Shown in pieces: positions 1-5,140 of a stretch of 7,691 nucleotides of DNA. The notes beneath the pieces were generated by a model. That model was given only the letters and a program-made list of their open reading frames with translations, did not search any database and was not told the origin of the DNA. The stretch is from DATBMY01 sp036554605 (GTDB taxonomy: Bacteria; Acidobacteriota; Blastocatellia; UBA7656). Position 1 is the stretch's first letter; each line of letters opens with the position of its first letter. The DNA is taken from assembly GCA_036554605.1 (NCBI GenBank), contig DATBMY010000305.1, forward strand, positions 1 through 7,691. The letters run 5' to 3'. A program made the position numbers and the translations under genes.

Positions 1-83
1 GGAGGATTGCACATAAATATGTCCCGAATGACTTGAATTGAGGGACGAATCGCAAGAAAACAGCTATGAACGGCCCAAAGCGG

Positions 84-126
84 AACCGGGCGATAAGCAT
101 AAGCAGTCTTAGCTCACCGCCCGGTT
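84..126 (-). terminator. Long imperfect hairpin after the leftward gene cluster
   Basis: A perfect 9-bp outer stem pairs 84-92 (AACCGGGCG) with 118-126. Inside it, after a 3x3 internal loop, a 7-bp stem with one bulged base pairs 96-103 with 108-114 around a CAGT tetraloop. On the minus strand it starts 33 nt after the stop codon of the last gene. No uridine run follows it directly, so it is not a textbook intrinsic terminator; a 3'-end stabilising or processing structure is equally possible. A second copy of AACCGGG, read on the minus strand, lies at 131-137 and could compete for the same pairing arm. Confidence 0.4.
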
Positions 127-159
127 TATACCCGGTTCAAATTATGGTCCGGCCTCGCT

Positions 160-1011
160 TTATCTAGCCGAGTCAGCGCGGTTGATGCGAACAGCCCCGT
201 TGACGCCGTTGACCTTTATGGGGTTTCCGCCCGCCCCTATCTTCGCTTTGAAGTTGTGACGGTCCATTTTGCCGAAAACGGTCACGTCGGGGACTTCGGC
301 GTGGACCTGCCCGTTTATCCCGGTCACATCCACATCGGCATTAACTTCATCCGTAAAGCGCAGCTCTACGCCGCCGTTGACGCCGCTCACATCAATGCCC
401 CGTTCGCTAAGCCGCGATATAGTAATCGTGACTCTTCCATTGATGCCCGAAATATGCGAATAACCGATCGCGTGCGCAACGTCGACTCTGCCGTTGATGC
501 CGCTCAGGGTGACGGGCCCGTCAATCTCGCCCACGGTAGCGCGGCCGTTTACGCCGCTCACGGTCAGGTCGACCTGTCGCGGCAGGCGAAGCATCACGCG
601 GTGTCGAACATTGCGGTTGCGCGCGGACCTGTCCTGCTCTTCCTCTTTCTCGCCCCTGACAACGAGGCTGTTTCCGCTATGCTCGACGATGATCTTGCGG
701 TAGTTCAGGTCTTCGCGGTTGCGCGCGGACCTGATGATCTGCACTTCGGCGCGAGAGCCCGCCGCGGTCTGTATATCGACCGTACCGTTTATGCCCTTCA
801 CCTCGACGCGGGCCCCGGAGGAAAGCTCATAAGTTTGATTGAACTCGTCGCGCTCGCTATATTGGCCGTCGTCGGAGCTGCGTCGCTCGCGCTCTTGCTG
901 GACGTTCCTTTCATGCTCGCGCTCGTGCTGCTGCGTTGCGGCAATAGTCTGCGGAATGGCGCCGGTCCCTATGACCAGAGCGATCAGCGATACCCAGATT
1001 CTCCTTCTCAT
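160..1011 (-). CDS. Secreted DUF4097-type beta-solenoid protein with GxNG repeats
   Basis: This 283-residue protein is predicted to be exported and to form a repetitive beta-solenoid of the DUF4097 (putative adhesin) type. Residues 1-25 form a Sec-like signal peptide: MRRR, a hydrophobic core, then an AA-T cleavage context. Residues 27-60 are rich in Arg, Glu, Gln and His and are probably disordered. The rest carries seven G-[IV]-N-G turns at about residues 73, 153, 171, 189, 210, 231 and 269; several are 18 or 21 residues apart, as expected for successive coils with an Asn in a fixed turn. The ATG at 1011 has a strong ribosome site (AGAGGTG, 1022-1016) four bases upstream. The gene lies 102 nt after the preceding solenoid gene and has its own ECF-like promoter motif at 1109-1077, so it can be expressed independently. 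No catalytic residues are recognisable. Proteins of this type often sit beside sigma/anti-sigma or PspC-like genes, which suggests an envelope role, but the function is unknown. Confidence 0.93.
   Translation of the reverse strand: MRRRIWVSLIALVIGTGAIPQTIAATQQHEREHERNVQQERERRSSDDGQYSERDEFNQTYELSSGARVEVKGINGTVDIQTAAGSRAEVQIIRSARNREDLNYRKIIVEHSGNSLVVRGEKEEEQDRSARNRNVRHRVMLRLPRQVDLTVSGVNGRATVGEIDGPVTLSGINGRVDVAHAIGYSHISGINGRVTITISRLSERGIDVSGVNGGVELRFTDEVNADVDVTGINGQVHAEVPDVTVFGKMDRHNFKAKIGAGGNPIKVNGVNGAVRINRADSAR
613..733 (-). repeat. 19-bp exact direct repeat inside the GxNG solenoid gene
   Basis: The 19 bases at 613-631 recur exactly at 715-733, offset by 102 bp (34 codons), so both copies are in the same frame. 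Each encodes the peptide RSARNR, at about residues 95-100 and 128-133 of the exported protein. The flanking bases differ immediately on both sides. The element could be a relic of a short internal duplication or a substrate for in-frame deletion. Confidence 0.8.
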
Positions 1012-1015
1012 CTTT

Positions 1016-1022
1016 CACCTCT
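1016..1022 (-). promoter_or_regulatory. Ribosome binding site of the GxNG solenoid gene
   Basis: Read on the minus strand, AGAGGTG lies four bases before the ATG at 1011. It is the best Shine-Dalgarno match on the leftward arm and fixes the start codon. Confidence 0.75.
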
Positions 1023-1076
1023 TCCGATTACGGTGCTGAAGCGTTGCGGCCCGCAATCTTGTATTATCGTTTTCCA

Positions 1077-1109
1077 GCAGTAGGTGAGCTTTATCCGGGA
1101 AAGGTTGCA
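1077..1109 (-). promoter_or_regulatory. ECF-like promoter motif upstream of the GxNG solenoid gene
   Basis: On the minus strand, TGCAACCTTT (1109-1100) is followed after 10 nt by GCTCACCTACTGC (1089-1077). Both blocks, and the distance between them, are identical to the site at 4130-4162 on the plus strand, while the 10-nt spacers differ completely. TGCAAC/TGAAAC followed by C and T residues resembles the -35 element of ECF sigma promoters. The motif begins five bases after the stop codon of the upstream gene, which suits an internal promoter. Transcription would begin near 1070-1076, leaving a leader of about 60 nt that contains a small inverted repeat (1044-1056). The exact -10 boundaries are uncertain, because the spacing to TCAC is slightly shorter than in well-studied ECF promoters. 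Confidence 0.6.
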
Positions 1110-1113
1110 GCCA

Positions 1114-2286
1114 TCATCTGCATTCTTTCAATTGCGCGGCGGTCGCCTTGCCTATCTTCACAGTTCCGCTGAAGGAATCGAGCGTCACATTCGCGCCGCC
1201 TTTGCCGTACCTGCCGCTCACGCGGCGGTTGATCGGGACGCCTTGAAAAGGACCATCCATCTTTATGGGGAAATCGGTCTCTATATCACCGCTATATGTT
1301 ATCAGCGTCGCGTTGAAGCCGGGCGCGTCGGGCTGTATAGCCATCTCGACTTCGCCCGAGAGCGATTTGAGCCGGTAATTGCCGTCGGCGCGAATCGGCC
1401 CCGTAAATAGAACCGAGCCGCTCGCCGAGGTCGCGTCAACATCGCCGCCGATGCCGACGAGAACCACGCTCCCGTTCGCGGTGCTCAAATCGACCCGGCC
1501 CTTCGCGCAGTGGACGCTTATGTCGCCAGCCGCGGCGTTTGCTCTGACGTTCCCCTCCGTGTTACGCACCTGTATGCTGCCGTTGTTGGAGGAAACATCG
1601 ACCGCGCCGGCGACTCTCTCAGCCACGACCGGACCGCTAAGGCTTCGGGCGAAGAAATCGCCCTTCACATCTCGACCCGCAATAGCCCCGCTGCGCGCTC
1701 TCACCCTGCCAGACTGAACCTGATTGAGGCTGACGTTGCCGCTGCCGCTCGCTACGGAAACGGACGCATCTATATTGGCAACCATCACGTCGCCCGTGGT
1801 GCTTTCGACCGAATCGATGATCGCGTACCGGGGCACCCTGACCTCGATGGTCAGTTCTTTGATAGGAGCCCGCCTGGCACGCGCCGGGACATACAACGAT
1901 ACTTTTTGGGCCTCACCCTCGCCCGTCGCCTCTACTACCAGCTGTTCCGAGCCCTGGTCGCTTCGGGCCGTAGCCTCAAGCGTAGCTTTGTCCCATCCGG
2001 TAATGCTCACGCGGCCTTGCCTGGTTGTGACTCCCACTCGCCCGCCCCTCGCAAGGTCGAGCACCACGGGCTTTGCGGGCTCAGCCGGGCTCTGCGCATA
2101 GACTTCAGGCGCTGCGCCCGGCTTTTCGGATCTCGGCGTCGGCCTTGGCGTCTGCTGCGCGGGTCGCGTCGTGGCCGAACTTGCTTTCGGCGTGGGCTGC
2201 CCGGGCTTACTCTCTTGCCCGGTCGCAGTGGTGCCGCTCGCAATCAGCGCCCCGAGTATTAATAATGAAAACGTTCGTCTGCTCAT
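1114..2286 (-). CDS. Secreted DUF4097-type beta-solenoid protein with 18-residue repeats
   Basis: A 390-residue exported protein. Residues 1-23 look like a Sec signal peptide (MSRR, hydrophobic core, ATG-QE). Residues 25-72 form a Pro/Thr/Ser/Ala-rich linker, and the remainder is a repetitive beta-solenoid of the DUF4097 (putative adhesin) type. Turn glycines fall at about residues 165, 183, 200, 218, 236, 254, 272 and 290, which is almost exactly one every 18 residues. Looser coils continue to 311, 333 and 374. Each coil reads roughly V-x-[ST]-x-S/N-G-x-[VI]. There is one cysteine in the solenoid (C260) and one near the C-terminus (C389). The gene lies 102 nt after the anti-sigma gene and could be co-transcribed with it. 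No Shine-Dalgarno sequence is suitably placed before the ATG at 2286; the nearest GAGG ends 17 nt away. No enzyme motif is visible. A periplasmic or surface structural role linked to the anti-sigma factor is inferred from context only. Confidence 0.92.
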   Translation of the reverse strand: MSRRTFSLLILGALIASGTTATGQESKPGQPTPKASSATTRPAQQTPRPTPRSEKPGAAPEVYAQSPAEPAKPVVLDLARGGRVGVTTRQGRVSITGWDKATLEATARSDQGSEQLVVEATGEGEAQKVSLYVPARARRAPIKELTIEVRVPRYAIIDSVESTTGDVMVANIDASVSVASGSGNVSLNQVQSGRVRARSGAIAGRDVKGDFFARSLSGPVVAERVAGAVDVSSNNGSIQVRNTEGNVRANAAAGDISVHCAKGRVDLSTANGSVVLVGIGGDVDATSASGSVLFTGPIRADGNYRLKSLSGEVEMAIQPDAPGFNATLITYSGDIETDFPIKMDGPFQGVPINRRVSGRYGKGGANVTLDSFSGTVKIGKATAAQLKECR

Positions 2287-2295
2287 AAAACAGCT

Positions 2296-2323
2296 ATATT
2301 AGTCCTCAGGTCATCAATATCAA
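2296..2323 (-). promoter_or_regulatory. Possible sigma-70-like promoter abutting the long solenoid gene
   Basis: On the minus strand, TTGATA (2323-2318, five of six matches to TTGACA) is followed after 16 nt by TAATAT (2301-2296, four of six matches to TATAAT). If used, transcription would start within a few bases of the ATG at 2286. That fits the missing ribosome site and would imply a leaderless or nearly leaderless message. The match is moderate, and read-through from the sigma operon is the alternative source of expression. Confidence 0.3.
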
Positions 2324-2388
2324 GTGATGAGCCGCCTTACCTAAAATGAAACGGGATTTGTGAGTCCAGCCGCCCAGAAGCCCGTCAA

Positions 2389-3270
2389 TTAATCTTCATC
2401 CGCCGTCGCGTTCGCCCCGCGAGACATCTCTCTTAAAGTGTCAACCTTTTTCGAATAGGCCGACAGCATATATTGAAGCGCTATCGGGTCATCAGGGTTG
2501 CTGCGAACGGCCCTGCGCGTCTCCGCAATCGTCTTGTCTATCTCGCCCAGAGCCGCGTCGAACCTTGCCGCCACCATCGGGTCCATCCCCGAGCGCTTCT
2601 TGCTTACGTCGCGCGATAGTATCGCAATTGCGGCAATATATTTCTGCTCAGCCTCGCGCACAAGCTGCCCCGGGTCAGGCTCGGATGCAACCTGCCTGCG
2701 CGCAGTAGCGCGCGGTCTCTGTTCGTCGGGTCTCGGCTGCGTGGGCGTCTTATCGACCTCGGGTTTCTCCGCAATCAGGCCGGAACCATTCTCGGCCGGA
2801 GCCTGCGCGGGCGGATCAGCAGGCCGCGGCTGATTTTCGGCCCGCGGCAAAGGAGCAGGCGCCTTTTCAAAATCTCCTCGGGCGATTTCAGTGTCGCGCG
2901 AGTTCACATAGGTCATCACCGCCGCCGTCAGCCCTACGGTTATCGCGACAAGCAAAGCCGCGAGCGCCGGGCTGAGTCGCGGCGTGGCAAACATCATTGC
3001 GAGTGACTGGCGCAACCGGGCAAACAACCCCGGAGACTCTTGCGGCCTCTCCTGTTTGATCCTCGACTCTATCGCCGCCCAGAGCCGGGGCGATACCTCG
3101 ATGTCCCGCTCGTAGCGAGCATAGACTTCTTGCTCCGCCTTGACTTCCTTATAGAACTCGGCGCACGTCGGGCAATCCGACATGTGCGCCTCAACACGCG
3201 AGGCTTCTCGCTCGACGAGCGAGCCGTCGACGAATTCTTCTATGAGGGTGAGGCACGCTTCACACTTCAT
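2389..3270 (-). CDS. Membrane-anchored zinc-finger anti-sigma factor
   Basis: A 293-residue cognate anti-sigma factor for the ECF sigma factor encoded just upstream. The N-terminal cytoplasmic zinc-binding domain (zf-HC2/ZAS type) shows C3, C6, then H29-x3-C33-x2-C36 with the typical spacing. It should hold the sigma factor inactive at the inner membrane. A single transmembrane helix spans about 101-122. A Pro/Ala-rich linker (about 137-185) leads to a helical C-terminal domain (about 200-285) that would lie in the periplasm and could sense the signal. Start choice: the frame could open at a TTG at 3276, but GGGAG at 3281-3277 touches that codon and sits six bases before the ATG at 3270, so ATG is preferred. 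The gene overlaps the sigma stop codon by 11 nt, implying translational coupling. The C-terminal domain belongs to no family I can name; it has helix-pair character and a YxxA/L-rich pattern. Confidence 0.92.
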   Translation of the reverse strand: MKCEACLTLIEEFVDGSLVEREASRVEAHMSDCPTCAEFYKEVKAEQEVYARYERDIEVSPRLWAAIESRIKQERPQESPGLFARLRQSLAMMFATPRLSPALAALLVAITVGLTAAVMTYVNSRDTEIARGDFEKAPAPLPRAENQPRPADPPAQAPAENGSGLIAEKPEVDKTPTQPRPDEQRPRATARRQVASEPDPGQLVREAEQKYIAAIAILSRDVSKKRSGMDPMVAARFDAALGEIDKTIAETRRAVRSNPDDPIALQYMLSAYSKKVDTLREMSRGANATADED

Positions 3271-3880
3271 AGCCAACTCCCAGGTATGGACGAATGCGCC
3301 GTCGCATCTCGGCCCTCGCCCTGTGCAGGTCGGTCTTCAGCTTCGGGATCGAAAAGCCGGTTATCTCGGCAATCTCCTCGTAGCTTCTTTGTTGAAACAC
3401 CTTCAATGTAAAGACCGTCCTTTTGTCTTCGTCCAGCGCCCCCAGCGCTTGCTGTATGACGCTGTTGAGTTCCTTATCGAGAAGTTCCCTATCCGGAGGC
3501 AACTTCTCGTCGGTCACTTCAATCACCCGGTCGTCATCGATCTCGACCCGGTGATCCTCCCTGTGGCGCGTCCTCAGGGATTCGCGCGCAACGTTCTTTG
3601 CTATGCCGAAAAGCCACGTAGAAAGCTTCGCATCGTCCCTCAAAGCGTTGAGGCTCTTATAAGCCCTCACAAACGTCTCCTGCGCAAGCTCCTCGGCCAG
3701 GTCGCGCTGACCTACCATGTCATAAATGAAGCTTATAATGGGGCGGGCATAGCGGTCGAAAATGAGCCGGAAAGCCTCGTCATCGCCGCGCCGCACGCGA
3801 GATATAAGTTCCTCTGAACTATTCATCAGAGCCCCGGCGCGTTCGCTCGGCTGGCCCACCAGTCTGATCGCCTCCACCAT
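3260..3880 (-). CDS. ECF (group 4) RNA polymerase sigma-70 factor
   Basis: An alternative sigma factor that directs RNA polymerase to a stress regulon. Numbered from an upstream in-frame ATG at 3889 (209 residues), region 2 covers about 33-105. It includes the -10 recognition helix DLAEELAQETFVRAYKSL (63-80) and the STWLFGIAKNVARE segment (90-103). A short acidic linker follows, then region 4 at about 136-200 with the helix-turn-helix SYEEIAEITGFSIPKLKTDL (169-188). There is no region 3, as expected for the group. In region 4.2 the usual G-T-V-K-S-R is replaced by P-K-L-K-T-D. Start choice: ATG 3889 directly abuts AGGGG, whereas ATG 3880 has AGGGG (3894-3890) nine bases upstream and is preferred. 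ATG 3826, just before the conserved region (NSSEELISRV), is also possible but has a weak ribosome site. The gene is first in the leftward cluster, overlaps the anti-sigma gene, and has an ECF-like motif about 20-30 nt before its start, suggesting autoregulation. Confidence 0.95.
   Translation of the reverse strand: MVEAIRLVGQPSERAGALMNSSEELISRVRRGDDEAFRLIFDRYARPIISFIYDMVGQRDLAEELAQETFVRAYKSLNALRDDAKLSTWLFGIAKNVARESLRTRHREDHRVEIDDDRVIEVTDEKLPPDRELLDKELNSVIQQALGALDEDKRTVFTLKVFQQRSYEEIAEITGFSIPKLKTDLHRARAEMRRRIRPYLGVGYEV
3277..3281 (-). promoter_or_regulatory. Ribosome binding site that fixes the anti-sigma start at ATG 3270
   Basis: On the minus strand GGGAG lies inside the sigma coding region, six bases before ATG 3270 and directly against the alternative TTG 3276. 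The spacing supports the ATG and makes the overlap with the sigma gene 11 nt rather than 17. Confidence 0.65.
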
Positions 3881-3902
3881 AGGCTTCATCCCCTGTGTTC
3901 AA

Positions 3903-3935
3903 CCAGTTAGTGACGCGCGTGTCAAAAAGGTTTCA
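3903..3935 (-). promoter_or_regulatory. ECF-like promoter motif upstream of the sigma gene
   Basis: On the minus strand, TGAAACCTTTTT (3935-3924) is followed by CGTCAC (3915-3910) and then TAACTGG. TGAAAC followed by a T-run is a classic ECF -35 form, and CGTC is a common ECF -10 core. The TCAC lies at exactly the same distance from the first T (offset 22) as in the two related sites at 1109-1077 and 4130-4162. The spacer from TGAAAC to CGTC is 14 nt, about two shorter than typical SigW-type promoters. Transcription would start roughly 10-25 nt before the sigma start codon. Interpreted as an autoregulatory promoter. Confidence 0.6.
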
Positions 3936-4109
3936 ATAATTGATCGGCGTTCTACAAAAATGTCACGCGTTTAAACTAATACGCCTGAAATACGAGCGCC
4001 GCCTCACGCACGTTTCATCTGGCCCCTGCCCCTCCCTCGCACAGGGTAAGCCCAAGCTGTCCTCAAACAGAGCATTATCATAGCATCGCGGCACGCTTTA
4101 TCGAACCGC

Positions 4110-4117
4110 AAAAAAAA
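4110..4117 (+). promoter_or_regulatory. A-run in UP-element position before the transporter promoter
   Basis: Eight consecutive A residues lie 12 nt before the TGCAACC block at 4130. If transcription starts near 4163-4166, the run sits at about -48 to -56, where AT-rich UP elements contact the RNA polymerase alpha subunit. The other two motif sites lack it. This is suggestive only. Confidence 0.3.
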
Positions 4118-4129
4118 GAGCCCCCGGGC

Positions 4130-4162
4130 TGCAACCTTTTTCCGCCCCCGCTCACCTACTGC
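4130..4162 (+). promoter_or_regulatory. ECF-like promoter motif upstream of the ABC transporter operon
   Basis: TGCAACCTTT (4130-4139) is separated by 10 nt from GCTCACCTACTGC (4150-4162). Both blocks are identical, at the same spacing, to the minus-strand site at 1109-1077, and the motif is shared more loosely with the sigma gene's own site. The position, about 185 nt before the ATPase ATG, leaves a long leader. If this is the ECF promoter, the ABC transporter is a target of the neighbouring sigma factor. Confidence 0.6.
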
Positions 4163-4348
4163 CGTGCCCGTAGTCTGTCCGCGTTCCAGAAGGCGACCCG
4201 AATCTCTGCATACGATTGAGATTGTTGGAACGTAATTACACCGAAGACTGTATAACAAGTAAATCTTGAAAAGCTCGGCACCCTGATCTTATCGCGAGCG
4301 GCGACCGGGTAATGCTTTGTCTATAAACAGAAGTTAGGGGGATAGCAA

Positions 4349-5086
4349 ATGACTGCAAATGATCAACCGCTCATTAGTCTCGAGGGAGTAACGAAAGTAT
4401 TCTTAACCGACGAGGTCGAGACGCATGCGCTCTCCGGCGTTCACCTTGAGATAAAAAAAGGTGAGTATGTCTCGATTGCCGGCCCTTCGGGGTGCGGCAA
4501 ATCTACGCTGCTTTCCATCCTCGGGCTGCTTGATTCGCCGACCGACGGCAACTACTGGCTCGGGGGCAAGTCGGTCTCCGACCTCCCGCTTGCCGAGCGT
4601 GCGCGTATCCGCAACCGCGAGGTAGGATTCATATTCCAGAGCTTCAACCTCATCGGTGACCTCACCGTTTATGAGAACGTAGAGCTTCCGCTCACCTATC
4701 GTGGACTGAAGGCCGTTGACCGAAAGAAGCGCGTCATCGATGCGCTAGAGCGAGTCGGCATGGCCCATCGCGCGAAGCACCTGCCGAGCCAGCTGTCGGG
4801 CGGCCAGCAACAGAGAGTAGCCGTGGCGCGCGCTGTGGCCGGAGACCCGCTCATACTTCTTGCCGACGAGCCTACTGGAAATCTCGATTCGACAAACGGG
4901 GAAGCGGTGATGGAGCTTCTCAGAGAGCTGCATCAGCAGGGCGCGACCATCTGCATGGTCACTCACGACCCGAGATATGCGCGAATCGCTGACCGCCAGA
5001 TACACCTGTTCGACGGCCGCGTTGTCGAGGAAGAGACACAAATAGCCAGAGGCCAGGAGACGGGAGTCAGGGGTCAGGGAGCCTGA
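4349..5086 (+). CDS. ABC transporter ATP-binding protein, MacB/LolD type
   Basis: A 245-residue ATPase that powers the adjacent permease from the cytoplasmic face of the inner membrane. Walker A is GPSGCGKST (45-53), the Q-loop glutamine is Q97 (FQSFN), the signature is LSGGQQQR (149-156), Walker B is LILLADEP (168-175) with catalytic E174, the D-loop is GNLDS (177-181) and the switch histidine is H206. All key residues are present. The SFNLIGDLTVYENVELPL stretch is typical of the MacB/LolD/FtsE group, which couples to FtsX-fold permeases and usually does mechanical work on lipoproteins or peptides rather than ordinary import. The ATG at 4349 has AGGGGGA (4336-4342) six bases upstream. The normal fold ends near residue 230; the last 14 or so residues (RGQETGVRGQGA and a few before) are encoded by an intergenic-type heptamer repeat and are probably not functional. 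The gene lies 65 nt before the permease. No MacA-like adaptor gene is seen in the window. Substrate unknown. Confidence 0.95.
   Translation: MTANDQPLISLEGVTKVFLTDEVETHALSGVHLEIKKGEYVSIAGPSGCGKSTLLSILGLLDSPTDGNYWLGGKSVSDLPLAERARIRNREVGFIFQSFNLIGDLTVYENVELPLTYRGLKAVDRKKRVIDALERVGMAHRAKHLPSQLSGGQQQRVAVARAVAGDPLILLADEPTGNLDSTNGEAVMELLRELHQQGATICMVTHDPRYARIADRQIHLFDGRVVEEETQIARGQETGVRGQGA
5055..5082 (+). repeat. Imperfect G-rich heptamer repeat overlapping the end of the ATPase gene
   Basis: Four successive seven-base units, AGGAGAC, GGGAGTC, AGGGGTC and AGGGAGC, run up to the ATPase stop codon. They resemble the repeat after the permease gene and, on the opposite strand, the one between the two genes. 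They encode the terminal peptide QETGVRGQGA, whose composition is unlike the rest of the ATPase. Confidence 0.7.
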
Positions 5087-5118
5087 GTTTTGAGATAGCA
5101 CTATCTCTGACCCCCGAC
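5066..5118 (+). repeat. Long inverted repeat across the ATPase-permease junction
   Basis: The outer arms 5066-5076 and 5108-5118 pair at 10 of 11 positions. An inner perfect palindrome pairs GAGATAG (5092-5098) with CTATCTC (5101-5107) around CA. As RNA this gives a two-part hairpin, with the ATPase stop codon (5084-5086) in the unpaired strand between the stems. It ends 22 bases before the permease ribosome site. It could act as a processing or stabilising structure that sets the ratio of ATPase to permease, or it may simply reflect inverted copies of the repeat. Confidence 0.65.
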
Positions 5119-5140
5119 CTCCAATTCCCGACCCCGACCC
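5107..5140 (-). repeat. C-rich copy of the intergenic repeat, inverted relative to the others
   Basis: Read on the minus strand this block is built from GGGTCG-like units. Its segment 5119-5107 (GGTCGGGGGTCAG) matches 7641-7653 on the plus strand exactly over 13 bases. Related repeats in opposite orientation therefore flank the permease gene. The block ends directly at the permease ribosome site. Confidence 0.65.

Larger units (their letters stand above)
3890..4348. other. Divergent intergenic region between the sigma operon and the transporter operon
   Basis: These 459 bases hold no gene I can support. From left to right they contain the sigma ribosome site, an ECF-like motif facing left (3935-3903), about 170 bases with no recognised element, an A-run of eight (4110-4117), a small AGCCC/GGGCT inverted repeat (4119-4130), an ECF-like motif facing right (4130-4162), a leader of about 185 bases, and the ATPase ribosome site AGGGGGA (4336-4342). 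Within the leader, TATAAC (4251-4256) and TATAAA (4322-4327) resemble sigma-70 -10 boxes, but neither has a convincing -35 at the right distance. Confidence 0.6.

Noticed and set aside
1..159. Possible partial gene at the left edge
   Set aside because: The only plus-strand ATG with a GGAGG nearby opens a frame of a few codons; no coding signal or family resemblance is visible on either strand.
256..1083. Long plus-strand open frame antisense to the GxNG solenoid gene
   Set aside because: A frame left open by GC-rich codon bias; the minus-strand protein has a signal peptide, regular repeats and a strong ribosome site.
1510..2262. Long plus-strand open frame antisense to the 18-residue-repeat solenoid gene
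   Set aside because: Arg-rich, low-complexity translation without domain features; the opposite strand encodes a clear repetitive exported protein.
1012..2388. Identical 102-nt gaps before both solenoid genes
   Set aside because: The two gap sequences are not similar, so the equal length is most likely coincidence rather than duplication.
2439..2466. AACCTTTTT on the plus strand, resembling the ECF-like first block
   Set aside because: It lies inside the anti-sigma coding region, faces no gene, and lacks the TG start and the TCAC block at the required distance.
4110..4130. AGCCC/GGGCT hairpin followed, on the minus strand, by a run of T residues, resembling an intrinsic terminator
   Set aside because: The loop would be only two bases (or a 4-bp stem), and no minus-strand gene upstream needs a terminator. 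The A-run is more plausibly part of the right-facing promoter.
4004..4258. 84-codon open frame on the minus strand in the divergent intergenic region
   Set aside because: No recognisable domain, no ribosome site, a composition like translated noncoding DNA, and it overlaps the right-facing promoter motif.
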